Positions 16,611 to 23,868 of a DNA stretch of 38,999 bases are shown here, piece by piece (positions within the stretch are counted from its first letter, which is position 1; every line of letters begins with the position of its first letter). The notes under the pieces are model-generated. The model was not told where the DNA came from, searched no databases, and was given only the letters and a program-made list of their open reading frames with translations. Source of the DNA: Bacteroidales bacterium (GTDB lineage: Bacteria; Bacteroidota; Bacteroidia; Bacteroidales; UBA932); assembly GCA_024683255.1 (NCBI GenBank), contig JAIKYL010000041.1, positions 1-38,999 on the forward strand, read 5' to 3'. A program made the position numbers and the translations under genes.

Positions 16611-18119
16611 TTAAGGATTGGCAGGACGGCCCATACGCGGCGGAGCGGATGCACGCAGGGGTTCACCCATGGCGGAAGCCTCCACATCGGCCTCGTCCAG
16701 CTTGAATACCATGAATTCCGGCTTATCGGCGGTATACGGGGTCCACTCGCCACCGTCCGGGCCGTTGGGATCTCCGTATTTGGCGAAATTGGTCCAGTAA
16801 GTGAGTTCCTTCTCCGCCAGATCCCAGTCGCCCTGGGTCCAGGGACGCCAGCAATGCTCCAGGGACTTGAACACGAACCAAAGGTCCGAAGAGTGGAAAG
16901 CGCCCTGCAGCACATTGGAGCGGCCATCCGTGGGCAGCGGACGGGCGAACTGGTATGCATAGGCCTTGCCGCCCATCTCCTGCCGGTTAAGGCAGAATTC
17001 GCTGATCTGGCCGGCCATGTTGCCGGAATCGTTGAGCGTGAAGCCAATCATGTACGGAACCTGCGCCAGAGAGCCGTCAACGCATGCCTCGTCGAAGGTT
17101 TCCTTGAGCACATAGCCGTCAATATACGGGCTGATGGGCATGGCGGAAAGGATGCTGCGCTTGCCTGTGGCCGATGTATAGAGGGTACCCATGGCATAGA
17201 TGGTTTCCGTGGAAGCCCTGCGAAGGGCGGCGAGGTCCTTGAATCCGGCCCAATCGGCCACTTCCTTCACGGAGGCTTCCGCCTCGGCAAGGGTGGCCTG
17301 CGTCTGAGCGGGCATCACCGGTCCGCCCGGGAACATGGGCTGTGCAGGCTTACGGGGATCCACCAGGCCGCTGCCGCTCATGATCACAGCCTTGTTGAAA
17401 AGGCCCTTGGTGAGCGGAGAGGCGCTGAGGAACTTAACGCTGCGGGAACCGGCGCTCTGGCCGAAAATCATCACGTTGTCCGGGTCTCCGCCAAACTGGG
17501 CGATGTTTCTCTGCACCCAGCGCAGCACCTCAATCTGGTCCAGCGTGCCCCAGTTGCCGGTGGCATGCTCCGGATCTTCGGCCGACAGTTCCGGATGGGC
17601 AAAGAAGCCGAACGGGCCCACGCGGTAGTTGAACGAAACCAGCACCACGTCCTTTCCGCCCCAGTATTTGCCGTCAAACTCCGGCTCGCTGCCCCAGCCT
17701 TCGCGGAGGCCGCCGCCGAAGATCCAAACGGCTACGGGGAGTTTCTTATCCACCTGGCCGGGAGCCTTGGTCCAAACATTAAGATACAGGCAGTCTTCAC
17801 TGTAAGGAGCCTCTTCCCCGTATCCCCATTCGGTGGTATAGCCGCCGGGATAATGGGCCGCCTGGAACGGCGGATGGCCGAACTGGTCGCATACGCGGAC
17901 ACCTTCCCACGGCACCACGGGCTGCGGAGCCTTCCAACGGTTCTCTCCGATGGGCGGAGCGGCATACGGGATGCCACGATATACATAAACACCCGGAACA
18001 TCCTCCAGGAGCACGCCCTGGATCTGGCCTCCTTCGATGGTGAGGACAGGGTTATTGGGGGCGGACTGGCATGCGGCAAGGGCCAGGGCCAGTACGCTTA
18101 ATAACAACGTCTTTTTCAT
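16611..18119 (-). CDS. type B carboxylesterase lipoprotein
   Basis: A 502-residue alpha/beta-hydrolase of the carboxylesterase type B family with a lipoprotein signal ending in LALAAC. The family's early motifs are present (YRGIPYAAPPIGENRWKAPQ near 50, EDCLYLNVW near 108, FGGGLREG oxyanion region). The nucleophile motif is GQSAGS near residue 219, where most relatives have GESAGG. At the usual place of the acidic residue there is NDSG instead of DEG. The catalytic His is likely in GAFHSSD. Two departures at the catalytic centre make the ester substrate and even activity uncertain. Envelope location is inferred. Confidence 0.87.
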   Translation of the reverse strand: MKKTLLLSVLALALAACQSAPNNPVLTIEGGQIQGVLLEDVPGVYVYRGIPYAAPPIGENRWKAPQPVVPWEGVRVCDQFGHPPFQAAHYPGGYTTEWGYGEEAPYSEDCLYLNVWTKAPGQVDKKLPVAVWIFGGGLREGWGSEPEFDGKYWGGKDVVLVSFNYRVGPFGFFAHPELSAEDPEHATGNWGTLDQIEVLRWVQRNIAQFGGDPDNVMIFGQSAGSRSVKFLSASPLTKGLFNKAVIMSGSGLVDPRKPAQPMFPGGPVMPAQTQATLAEAEASVKEVADWAGFKDLAALRRASTETIYAMGTLYTSATGKRSILSAMPISPYIDGYVLKETFDEACVDGSLAQVPYMIGFTLNDSGNMAGQISEFCLNRQEMGGKAYAYQFARPLPTDGRSNVLQGAFHSSDLWFVFKSLEHCWRPWTQGDWDLAEKELTYWTNFAKYGDPNGPDGGEWTPYTADKPEFMVFKLDEADVEASAMGEPLRASAPPRMGRPANP

Positions 18120-18136
18120 GCGTTCAGGTTTTAAAT

Positions 18137-18171
18137 GAAAAAGGAGGCCGGAGAAAAGGTCCGGCCTCCTT
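18137..18171 (-). terminator. terminator of the DUF4332 gene
   Basis: A perfect 12-bp stem (AAGGAGGCCGGA with its complement) and a 7-nt loop, followed on the minus strand by CTTTTTC. It lies between the DUF4332 stop and the carboxylesterase start, so the latter needs its own promoter or read-through. Confidence 0.85.
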
Positions 18172-18187
18172 ATTGATTCAGAAGAAC

Positions 18188-18595
18188 TTAGTAGGTTACC
18201 ACCGGCTCCAGCTGCTTGGCCAGGTCGATGTACTTCTGGATCTCCTTCTCCACGGGAGTGCGCTTGCAGAGGTGCTTCTCCTCGTTTACTTCCAGCATCT
18301 TGGCGGCCAGGTTGGCGGCGTTGCGGTTGCGAAGTTCCTTAACGGTGTCCACACCGGCGGCTTCCAGCAGCTCCGAGAACTGAGGGCCGACGCCCTTTAC
18401 ACGGAACAGGTCTGCATGATTTACCCAGGTGAGGATGAGGTCTCCGCGAATACCGGTTTTCTCTTCCAGAGCCTTGCGGCCCTTGGCGCTGGCGCCTTCT
18501 GCCAGAAGCTGGTCCACGGTCTCGATACCCGCGGCGATGAGCTTCTCTGCATACACGGGGCCTATGCCCTGAATGTCGATGATTTTGTAGGTCAT
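18188..18595 (-). CDS. DUF4332-type helix-hairpin-helix protein
   Basis: A 135-residue protein built from two helix-hairpin-helix units: IDIQGIGPVYAEKLIAAGI at the start and FRVKGVGPQFSELLEAAGV near residue 65. This is the pattern of the DUF4332 family, whose HhH repeats resemble those of DNA-binding and repair proteins, although function in the family is not established. No signal peptide or membrane segment. It has its own promoter box and a strong terminator, so it is likely monocistronic. Confidence 0.85.
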   Translation of the reverse strand: MTYKIIDIQGIGPVYAEKLIAAGIETVDQLLAEGASAKGRKALEEKTGIRGDLILTWVNHADLFRVKGVGPQFSELLEAAGVDTVKELRNRNAANLAAKMLEVNEEKHLCKRTPVEKEIQKYIDLAKQLEPVVTY

Positions 18596-18634
18596 ATCAG
18601 TAGTTTTAAAAGGTTATGTCCTTAAATGGTCTCC

Positions 18635-18642
18635 CAAATATA
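18635..18642 (-). promoter_or_regulatory. -7 box of the DUF4332 gene
   Basis: TATATTTG on the minus strand, 39 nt before the start codon. It is divergent to the box at 18674-18681. No convincing -33 element. Confidence 0.5.
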
Positions 18643-18673
18643 ATAAAAATTACGATAAAAAGAAAAAATTTCA

Positions 18674-18681
18674 TATATTTG
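18674..18681 (+). promoter_or_regulatory. -7 box of the four-gene operon
   Basis: TATATTTG, 18 nt before the ATG at 18700. The upstream sequence is A-rich with no TTTG. Confidence 0.5.
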
Positions 18682-18699
18682 CATTGAAACCTAAAAAAG

Positions 18700-19161
18700 A
18701 TGGACCTCTGCCCTTTGGACGCTGAAAAGATTTACTTTTCTTCGGACCTCCTCACCCTGGAGTGCGAGGAGGGTCCCGTCACACTCAAAATGAGTGAATG
18801 GCTCCAGCGGGATCCGGTCCGGATTCACAAGCTGGTTGTAAAGGAAAAAGCCCTCAAAGTGGATCAGATGGAGGTCTTCGCTCCCCTGGTTTCCAAACTC
18901 CGCCGGGCAGACTACGAGTATTACCGCCGCATCACCGGCCTCAAGATGATTATCGATTTCCCGGGGTTTTCGTCGGAAGTGGAAGCAAAAATCCCCTACG
19001 ACACGGACCCTATCGCTTTCTACAAATGGTGGCGTAAGGGAAAGAACGAATACAAGGTCTATCTGTCTCCCGCCTATCAGTTCAAACTGTTCCAGAAGGT
19101 CTCTGCCATGGAACCCAAAGTCATGCTCAAAAAAGACATCGACTTTGTTAAAAACTTCTGA
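18700..19161 (+). CDS. uncharacterised protein
   Basis: A 153-residue soluble protein that I do not recognise. It has no signal peptide or membrane helix. It is charged throughout and rich in Lys, with many aromatic residues in the second half (YEYYRRITG, FYKWWRKGKNEYKVYLSPAYQFKLF). It is the first gene of an operon: the next gene starts 2 bp after its stop, and the later members (pseudouridine synthase, tcdA) act on RNA. A role near translation or RNA is only a guess from context. Confidence 0.75.
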   Translation: MDLCPLDAEKIYFSSDLLTLECEEGPVTLKMSEWLQRDPVRIHKLVVKEKALKVDQMEVFAPLVSKLRRADYEYYRRITGLKMIIDFPGFSSEVEAKIPYDTDPIAFYKWWRKGKNEYKVYLSPAYQFKLFQKVSAMEPKVMLKKDIDFVKNF

Positions 19162-19163
19162 CT

Positions 19164-19784
19164 ATGACCCTGGAAGATATTCTCGGAGTCCCCACAGCCC
19201 CTTCTCCGGAAGAGCTTGAGCGGGACGTCTGGGACGACGAAAACTGCCTTAGCTACTCCTCCGACGGAAAGCGTCTTTTGGACGCGGAGAACTTCCCTTC
19301 CGAAGTAACGGTGAAGGAAGGCTGCGAGATAATCTGCGACGATGTTTTCGCCTTCCAGGACTATATGGCCGAAAGGACTATCGGCGAAGAGATTCCACTG
19401 GAGGAACGTTCCTCCTACCTGGAGAAAATCAAGCTGCCCACTTCCGTGACTCACATCGGCAAGGGAGCCTTTGCCGAATGCGGGGAACTGCTTACCATCA
19501 AACTCCCCACCGGCCTTCTGAGCATAGGAGAAAGTGCCTTTGCCGATTGCTGGCAGCTGGAAAAGATAACGCTTCCCGCCGGCACGCGCGTGATCGGTCC
19601 CCGGGCCTTCCAGGGCTGCGTGAACCTGTTTCAGGTACGGCTGAACAAAGCGCTGGAAGCCATTGGGGAAGACGCTTTTGACGACTGCGAAAGCCTGGAG
19701 ACCATCCTGGTTCCTCACGGCATGCTGGAACGCTTCCTGAACCTGTTACCCAAAAATCTGCACGAATTCATAGAAGAGATATGA
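19164..19784 (+). CDS. leucine-rich-repeat (BspA-like) protein
   Basis: A 206-residue protein with a BspA/TpLRR type of leucine-rich repeat from about residue 90 to 185. The 23-residue units read roughly L-x-x-I-x-L-P-x-x-V-x-x-I-G-x-x-A-F-x-x-C, for example SVTHIGKGAFAECGEL, LLSIGESAFADCWQL and TRVIGPRAFQGCVNL. There is no signal peptide, so unlike many BspA-like proteins it is probably cytoplasmic. The first 80 residues are acidic and unrecognised. Its end overlaps the next start (ATGA). The repeats probably mediate protein binding; the partner is unknown. Confidence 0.82.
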   Translation: MTLEDILGVPTAPSPEELERDVWDDENCLSYSSDGKRLLDAENFPSEVTVKEGCEIICDDVFAFQDYMAERTIGEEIPLEERSSYLEKIKLPTSVTHIGKGAFAECGELLTIKLPTGLLSIGESAFADCWQLEKITLPAGTRVIGPRAFQGCVNLFQVRLNKALEAIGEDAFDDCESLETILVPHGMLERFLNLLPKNLHEFIEEI

Positions 19785-20773
19785 CCGGACAGAAATTCAC
19801 CGTGGAGCACGACGCTCCCCTGCTTAAATACCTATTTGAACTGTTCCCCGCCCAAAGCCGGACGGGCGTGAAGAACATGCTCTCCAAAGGGCAGATCCTG
19901 GTGAACGGGAAAAACTGCACCGCTTTTGACCAGCCCCTTTTCAAGGGAGACGCTCTCACGGTGCTCTCCAAGGGCGTTTCCATTGCCCGGGCCACCCGGA
20001 ACGACGCCCGTGAAGAGGTGGAAAAAGCCGGGGTGAAGATCCTCTTTGAAGATGCATACTATCTGGTGGTGGACAAGCCCTCCGGGATGCTTTCCGTTTC
20101 CACCGCCCACGGCAGCACTGCCAAGACCGGTCACAGGGAAAAGACCCTGTATGCCCTTCTGAATGCATACGTTAAGGTCAATGCCCGCATGCAGCGCAAG
20201 GAAGACCTCCTTTCCGGTGTGGCTCCGGACCGCTCCACCGCCAAGGTCTGGATAGTGCACCGCATTGACAAGGGCACCTCCGGAGCACTGGTCTTTGCCA
20301 AGAGCGAAAGGGCCAAGGACATCCTCCAGAGCAAATGGAAGGATCTGGTACTGGAACGCACGTACCTGGCCTTCCTGGAAGGCAAGGTGGAAAAGAAGGC
20401 CGGCGCCGTACAGAGCTGGCTGGTAGAGAATCTCAAGTCCCTCAAAATGAACTCCTTCCAGGAAGAGGTAAGGGACGGTCAGCTGGCCATCACCCACTAT
20501 AAGGTGCTGGGTTATTACCACCGGGGACGCAACCCTTACACCCAGGTGGAATTCACCCTGGAGACCGGCCGGAAGAACCAGATCCGCGTCCATGCCCAGG
20601 ACATGGGCCATCCCATTGCCGGAGACGACAAGTACGGGGCCGATACAGACCCCATCCGCCGGCTGGCCTTGCACGCTGCCACCCTGGTGTTCCGTCATCC
20701 TTTCACCAACAAGACCGTGCGTATCAAGTCTCCCCTGCCGGAGCCCTTTAACCGCTTTGAACCCTTAGACTGA
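19781..20773 (+). CDS. RluA-family pseudouridine synthase
   Basis: A 330-residue enzyme that converts uridine to pseudouridine in rRNA or tRNA. An S4-like RNA-binding segment occupies about residues 15-75 (VKNMLSKGQILVNGKNCTAFD, in part). The catalytic domain follows, with the active-site motif HRIDKGTSGALVFAK near residues 160-175, in which Asp is the nucleophile, and GRKNQIRVH near 266. Overlaps of 4 bp with the preceding gene and 1 bp with tcdA indicate translational coupling. Which site it modifies cannot be told from the sequence; RluD- or RluC-like roles are possible. Confidence 0.93.
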   Translation: MTGQKFTVEHDAPLLKYLFELFPAQSRTGVKNMLSKGQILVNGKNCTAFDQPLFKGDALTVLSKGVSIARATRNDAREEVEKAGVKILFEDAYYLVVDKPSGMLSVSTAHGSTAKTGHREKTLYALLNAYVKVNARMQRKEDLLSGVAPDRSTAKVWIVHRIDKGTSGALVFAKSERAKDILQSKWKDLVLERTYLAFLEGKVEKKAGAVQSWLVENLKSLKMNSFQEEVRDGQLAITHYKVLGYYHRGRNPYTQVEFTLETGRKNQIRVHAQDMGHPIAGDDKYGADTDPIRRLALHAATLVFRHPFTNKTVRIKSPLPEPFNRFEPLD

Positions 20774-21516
20774 TGAAGCGTTTTGCCCGCACAGAACGGC
20801 TGGTGGGGCCGGACGGCATGGAGAAGCTGTCCGCCGCCCGGGTAATCCTTTTTGGCGTAGGAGGGGTGGGCAGCTGGTGCGCCGAGGCCCTGGTGCGCAG
20901 CGGTATCGGCCGGCTCACCATCGTGGATCCGGACTGTGTGGACGAAAGCAATATCAACCGCCAGTTGCCGGCCACAAGCGCAACTGTGGGGCGTCCCAAG
21001 GTGGAAGTCCTCCGGGAAAGGCTGCAGGAGATCAACCCGTCGGCCGATATCAGCGCCCTTCGCCGGCGCTATGAGAAAGGGGCCGATTTCGCCATGGCGG
21101 AGTATGACGTGATCATCGATGCCATTGATTCCCTTACGGACAAAATGAACCTCCTTCTGGAGGCATCGGCCACTCCCGCTAAGGTGTACTGCTCCCTGGG
21201 TGCCGCCTGCAAAACCGACCCTACAAAGGTGCGGGTGGCCGAATTCTTCTCCGTAAGAGGCTGTCCGCTGGGGGCCGCGCTCCGCAAGAAGATGCGGCAG
21301 AACAAGACCCTTCCCTCCAAACCCATCCTCTGCGTTTACGACGATGAGGTGCTCCCCAATCTGGGCGCGCCGCAGGATCCCGGTCCCGGGAAGGCCGTAG
21401 CCAACGGGACGTTTGCTCATATTACAGGTATTTTTGGCTTTACCCTGGCGGGACTGGTTATCCAAGACATTCTGGGCAGATGCCCTTCACCAGATAACTC
21501 ACAGATTCCGGGTTAA
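20773..21516 (+). CDS. tcdA: tRNA threonylcarbamoyladenosine dehydratase
   Basis: A 247-residue E1-like enzyme of the ThiF/MoeB fold. TcdA uses ATP to cyclise t6A37 in ANN-decoding tRNAs to ct6A. The opening KRFARTERLVGPDGMEKL is typical of TcdA/CsdL. GVGGVGSWCAEAL near residue 27 binds ATP, and DESNINRQ near 58 is the family signature. The gene starts on a TGATG overlap with the pseudouridine synthase. Its last 59 bp lie opposite the end of the convergent Fur-family gene, so the C-terminal tail of about 15 residues is longer than usual and may have grown into that gene. Confidence 0.93.
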   Translation: MKRFARTERLVGPDGMEKLSAARVILFGVGGVGSWCAEALVRSGIGRLTIVDPDCVDESNINRQLPATSATVGRPKVEVLRERLQEINPSADISALRRRYEKGADFAMAEYDVIIDAIDSLTDKMNLLLEASATPAKVYCSLGAACKTDPTKVRVAEFFSVRGCPLGAALRKKMRQNKTLPSKPILCVYDDEVLPNLGAPQDPGPGKAVANGTFAHITGIFGFTLAGLVIQDILGRCPSPDNSQIPG

Positions 21517-21865
21517 ACCCTTCCGGAACCGCCACCGGCGGCACCGGCGTATCTTCCAGACAATAGGTTTTATGGCAGTGCGTGCAGTAGAAATGCACGT
21601 GGACGTCGTCGTCGTGCTCTTCGTCGTGACTGTGGCAGAGCTCATAACGCACGCCGTCACCGGCGTCTTCCAGCACATGTACCAGGTGCGCCTCCCGGAA
21701 AGCCGTGAGCGCCCGGAAGACATTGCTCTTGTCAATGGTTTCCAACTGCATCTCCAGTTCCATCAGGGACAGCGGACGGTTGGCATCCTGCAGGGCGCGG
21801 GCAATTAGAAGACGGTTGGCGGTTGGTTTAACGCCGTGATGTTCAAGCAGTTCCTCCAGGCTCAT
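21458..21865 (-). CDS. Fur-family metal-responsive repressor
   Basis: A 135-residue winged-helix repressor of the Fur family. Residues about 1-75 are the DNA-binding part (VKPTANRLLIARALQ, SNVFRALTAFREAHLVHVL). The dimerisation and metal part follows with an acidic His-rich stretch (CHSHDEEHDDDVHVHFYC), CTHC near residue 93 and a final CPEC, the two Cys pairs of the structural zinc site. The frame extends to 21988, but ATG at 21865 gives the standard start and overlaps the preceding isomerase-like stop by 4 bp. Whether it senses Fe, Zn or peroxide cannot be decided; the His-rich insert is compatible with Zn. Confidence 0.88.
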   Translation of the reverse strand: MSLEELLEHHGVKPTANRLLIARALQDANRPLSLMELEMQLETIDKSNVFRALTAFREAHLVHVLEDAGDGVRYELCHSHDEEHDDDVHVHFYCTHCHKTYCLEDTPVPPVAVPEGFNPESVSYLVKGICPECLG

Positions 21866-23052
21866 AGCAACTCCTCCAATAAAGCCTTGCAATGGCCGGG
21901 CAGGATAATATGATGGTTGCCGATGGGGTTGGTGAGGAAATAGCGGGCGTCCTCCGACCGCAGTTTCAGAACCACCTGCGTGCGGCAAAGATTGTCTTCG
22001 TACTGGTTGTAAAGGAGCTCTCCTTCGGCAGCAAAATGGCGGTCCAGCTTGCCGGAGAGCTTGAAAACAGTCACCGGACCTTCCGGCAGTTCTCCGTGGA
22101 TGCCCACGCCGATGCCGGATTCAAAATGCGTATCGTACTGCCAGTTCCCCACCATATTGAAGGGCACGGTGCAATGGGCGAAGAGGATTTCTCCGCTTTC
22201 CACGTCTATGCGGGAAGGATTGGCCTGGAAGCCCGTGCAGCCCATAAGAGCCTGCGCCGCCATCATGGACAGCAGGGCCGGAACATCCCCCTCGCAGGAA
22301 GCGGGAATGCCGTCGGCATTAAAGGAGGCCAGGGCCAGGCAGCCGGTGTTGCCCACCTCGGTAAGGAGGTCAAAGCAGCGAAGGGTGAAAGCGCTAAGCT
22401 CATAGCGGTTCACCAGGGCCTTCAGCGCATGATAGATCTGGGTGGCGCCGGGATAGGCCTTGCGGACATTATCGGCCATGGGTTCATCGGAGGGAGCGCT
22501 GTCCTTGGGCGCTTTGGCTATTTCCTGCAGCAGTTCTTCCATGGGGATTTCCAGCAACCGGGCGCCCCAGCGGTCCATGATGGCCATGGGATCCGCCTGG
22601 CTGGCAATGAGCCAGTCGGAAGGCTGGCCGATGACGCCGATCCGCGCGCCCTGCAGTTTTTTGCGGGCCTCGGCCACGGTTTCCAGCGCGCGCACCCGGG
22701 CCTGGAGATATGCCGGCGAGCCGTGCAGGACCTCTCCTTTGAGCCCCTGCTGACGCAGGTAGGACAGGATTTCCAGCGATGCCGCCAGGGAATTGCTCTT
22801 CCCGGAAGTGAGCAGGTAATAGCGCTCCGTTCCCCGGGCCAGCATCTCCGGCAGGAGGCTACGGAAAATGCCCTCCGCACCGCCTGTACGCACATAAATG
22901 AGGTCCAGGTTGTGCGTGCCGAAGTCCGCGAAATCGGCCCCGCGGAAATCGTAGTTCCCTTCCGGGAACACGCCCTTTAAGAATTCGTCGCTGAGACGCG
23001 ACACACTGGCCTCGTCATGCAGACCGGAAGTGATGGTATATACTGCTGTCAT
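21862..23052 (-). CDS. L-fucose/L-arabinose isomerase-like family protein
   Basis: A 396-residue protein resembling the sugar-isomerase superfamily that includes FucI and AraA (COG2407-like). Supporting segments are the Rossmann-like GARIGVIGQPSDWLIAS near residue 135, the region CLALASFNADGIPASCEGD near 235, FAHCTVPFNMVG near 290, and GNHHIILPGH at the end, which has the His residues expected near the metal. No sugar-use genes are beside it. It ends on an ATGA overlap with the Fur-family gene, so it is co-translated with a metal regulator. Actual substrate is unknown and the enzyme might not act on free sugars. Confidence 0.72.
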   Translation of the reverse strand: MTAVYTITSGLHDEASVSRLSDEFLKGVFPEGNYDFRGADFADFGTHNLDLIYVRTGGAEGIFRSLLPEMLARGTERYYLLTSGKSNSLAASLEILSYLRQQGLKGEVLHGSPAYLQARVRALETVAEARKKLQGARIGVIGQPSDWLIASQADPMAIMDRWGARLLEIPMEELLQEIAKAPKDSAPSDEPMADNVRKAYPGATQIYHALKALVNRYELSAFTLRCFDLLTEVGNTGCLALASFNADGIPASCEGDVPALLSMMAAQALMGCTGFQANPSRIDVESGEILFAHCTVPFNMVGNWQYDTHFESGIGVGIHGELPEGPVTVFKLSGKLDRHFAAEGELLYNQYEDNLCRTQVVLKLRSEDARYFLTNPIGNHHIILPGHCKALLEELL

Positions 23053-23087
23053 CTGTTTTTTGATTTATTTTCGTGGCATTTTTTTCA

Positions 23088-23102
23088 ACTCCCGTAGGGA
23101 GT
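23088..23102. other. small hairpin in the gap before the isomerase-like gene
   Basis: ACTCCC-gta-GGGAGT, followed on the minus strand by TGAAAAAAA. It lies between SRP RNA and the isomerase-like start. I see no promoter box in this gap of about 110 bp, so the gene may be read from the SRP RNA promoter, or from a promoter of another type. Confidence 0.4.
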
Positions 23103-23161
23103 GTACCGGGCGTACATGACCGGAGGGAATTGGAAAAAAGGGCCGAAAAGAAACAAAAAAA

Positions 23162-23258
23162 GGGAAAGCTGATTACATCGCACCGCTACGACCTCCTACC
23201 CTTGCTACATTCCTGTCCTGGGGGAATTCAGAGGGAGCTGGTCGTGTAAGACTTTCCC
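23162..23258 (-). ncRNA. ffs: signal recognition particle RNA (small bacterial type)
   Basis: On the minus strand the conserved SRP core reads CAGGACAGGAATGTAGCAAG, matching the bacterial CAGG-n-C-GGAA-n-GnAGCA pattern bound by Ffh. The ends pair as GGGAAAG/CTTTCCC, and ACGACC pairs with GGTCGT inside, giving the usual single long hairpin of about 97 nt. A run of seven T follows the 3' end. Ends are estimated from the closing helix and the promoter. Confidence 0.92.
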
Positions 23259-23262
23259 AAGG

Positions 23263-23293
23263 CAAAGGTAGCCATTTTTCAGGAACTACCAAA
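23263..23293 (-). promoter_or_regulatory. promoter of SRP RNA
   Basis: TTTG (23290-23293), 19 nt, TACCTTTG (23263-23270) on the minus strand, placing the start of transcription at the predicted RNA 5' end. Confidence 0.83.
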
Positions 23294-23295
23294 AA

Positions 23296-23775
23296 TTATA
23301 CTTTCAAACTGTCAAAAATAAAAGGAAGCAAATCGTCCACGCAGAAGAATTTGCGGATGCGTTTGCTGCCCACAAGGATCACTTTCATGGGCTTGCCCTG
23401 TTTCTTCTGGTATTCCGCCATCACCTGCCGGCAGGCGCCGCAGGGGGATGCGGGGCTTTCACAAAGCACGCCATGGTCGCTTCCAGCAATGGTTAGGGTG
23501 TCCATGGCCAGGTCCGGATAATTGGCATTGGCCCAGAACATGGCCGTACGCTCTGCACACAGGCCGGAGGGATAGGCGGCATTCTCCTGATTGGCGCCCT
23601 TGACAAGGGTACCGTCTTCCAGGAGCAGCGATGCGCCCACCTGAAACCGGGAATACGGCGAATAGGAACCCTTCTGGGCCTCCAGGGCCGCTGCAACCAA
23701 CTTTTGATCTTCCAGGGACATTTCCTCTACGGAAGCGTATTCCTCATAGCGGATGGTTATCTTCTTTTCAATCAT
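23296..23775 (-). CDS. cdd: cytidine deaminase
   Basis: A 159-residue zinc enzyme that converts cytidine and deoxycytidine to uridine forms in pyrimidine salvage. SYSPYSRFQVGASLL near residue 37 is the substrate-binding start, GLCAERTAMFWA near 72 carries the first Zn ligand Cys and the catalytic Glu, and SPCGACRQVM near 107 carries the other two Cys ligands. The open frame continues far upstream through the mnmA region on the opposite strand; ATG at 23775 gives the proper N-terminus (MIEKKITIRYEEY). Divergent from mnmA. Confidence 0.94.
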   Translation of the reverse strand: MIEKKITIRYEEYASVEEMSLEDQKLVAAALEAQKGSYSPYSRFQVGASLLLEDGTLVKGANQENAAYPSGLCAERTAMFWANANYPDLAMDTLTIAGSDHGVLCESPASPCGACRQVMAEYQKKQGKPMKVILVGSKRIRKFFCVDDLLPFIFDSLKV

Positions 23776-23852
23776 GTGGCTTCTGTTTTTCCTTAAAGTT
23801 TTACAAGATAGGCATTTTTTTTCAAATATTATCAGTTTTGGGGCATTTTGCT

Positions 23853-23860
23853 TATTTTTG
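23853..23860 (+). promoter_or_regulatory. -7 box of mnmA, very short leader
   Basis: TATTTTTG ends 8 nt before the ATG at 23869. No -33 element at the right spacing. Confidence 0.52.
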
Positions 23861-23868
23861 CAGTAGAA

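Noticed and set aside
16854..18101. 415-codon plus-strand open frame opposite the carboxylesterase
   Set aside because: It is a shadow of the high-GC esterase codons; it has no promoter or ribosome site of its own and no domain.
21866..21988. Forty-one-residue N-terminal extension of the Fur-family protein
   Set aside because: The extension overlaps the isomerase-like gene, and the ATG at 21865 gives the standard Fur length with ATGA coupling.
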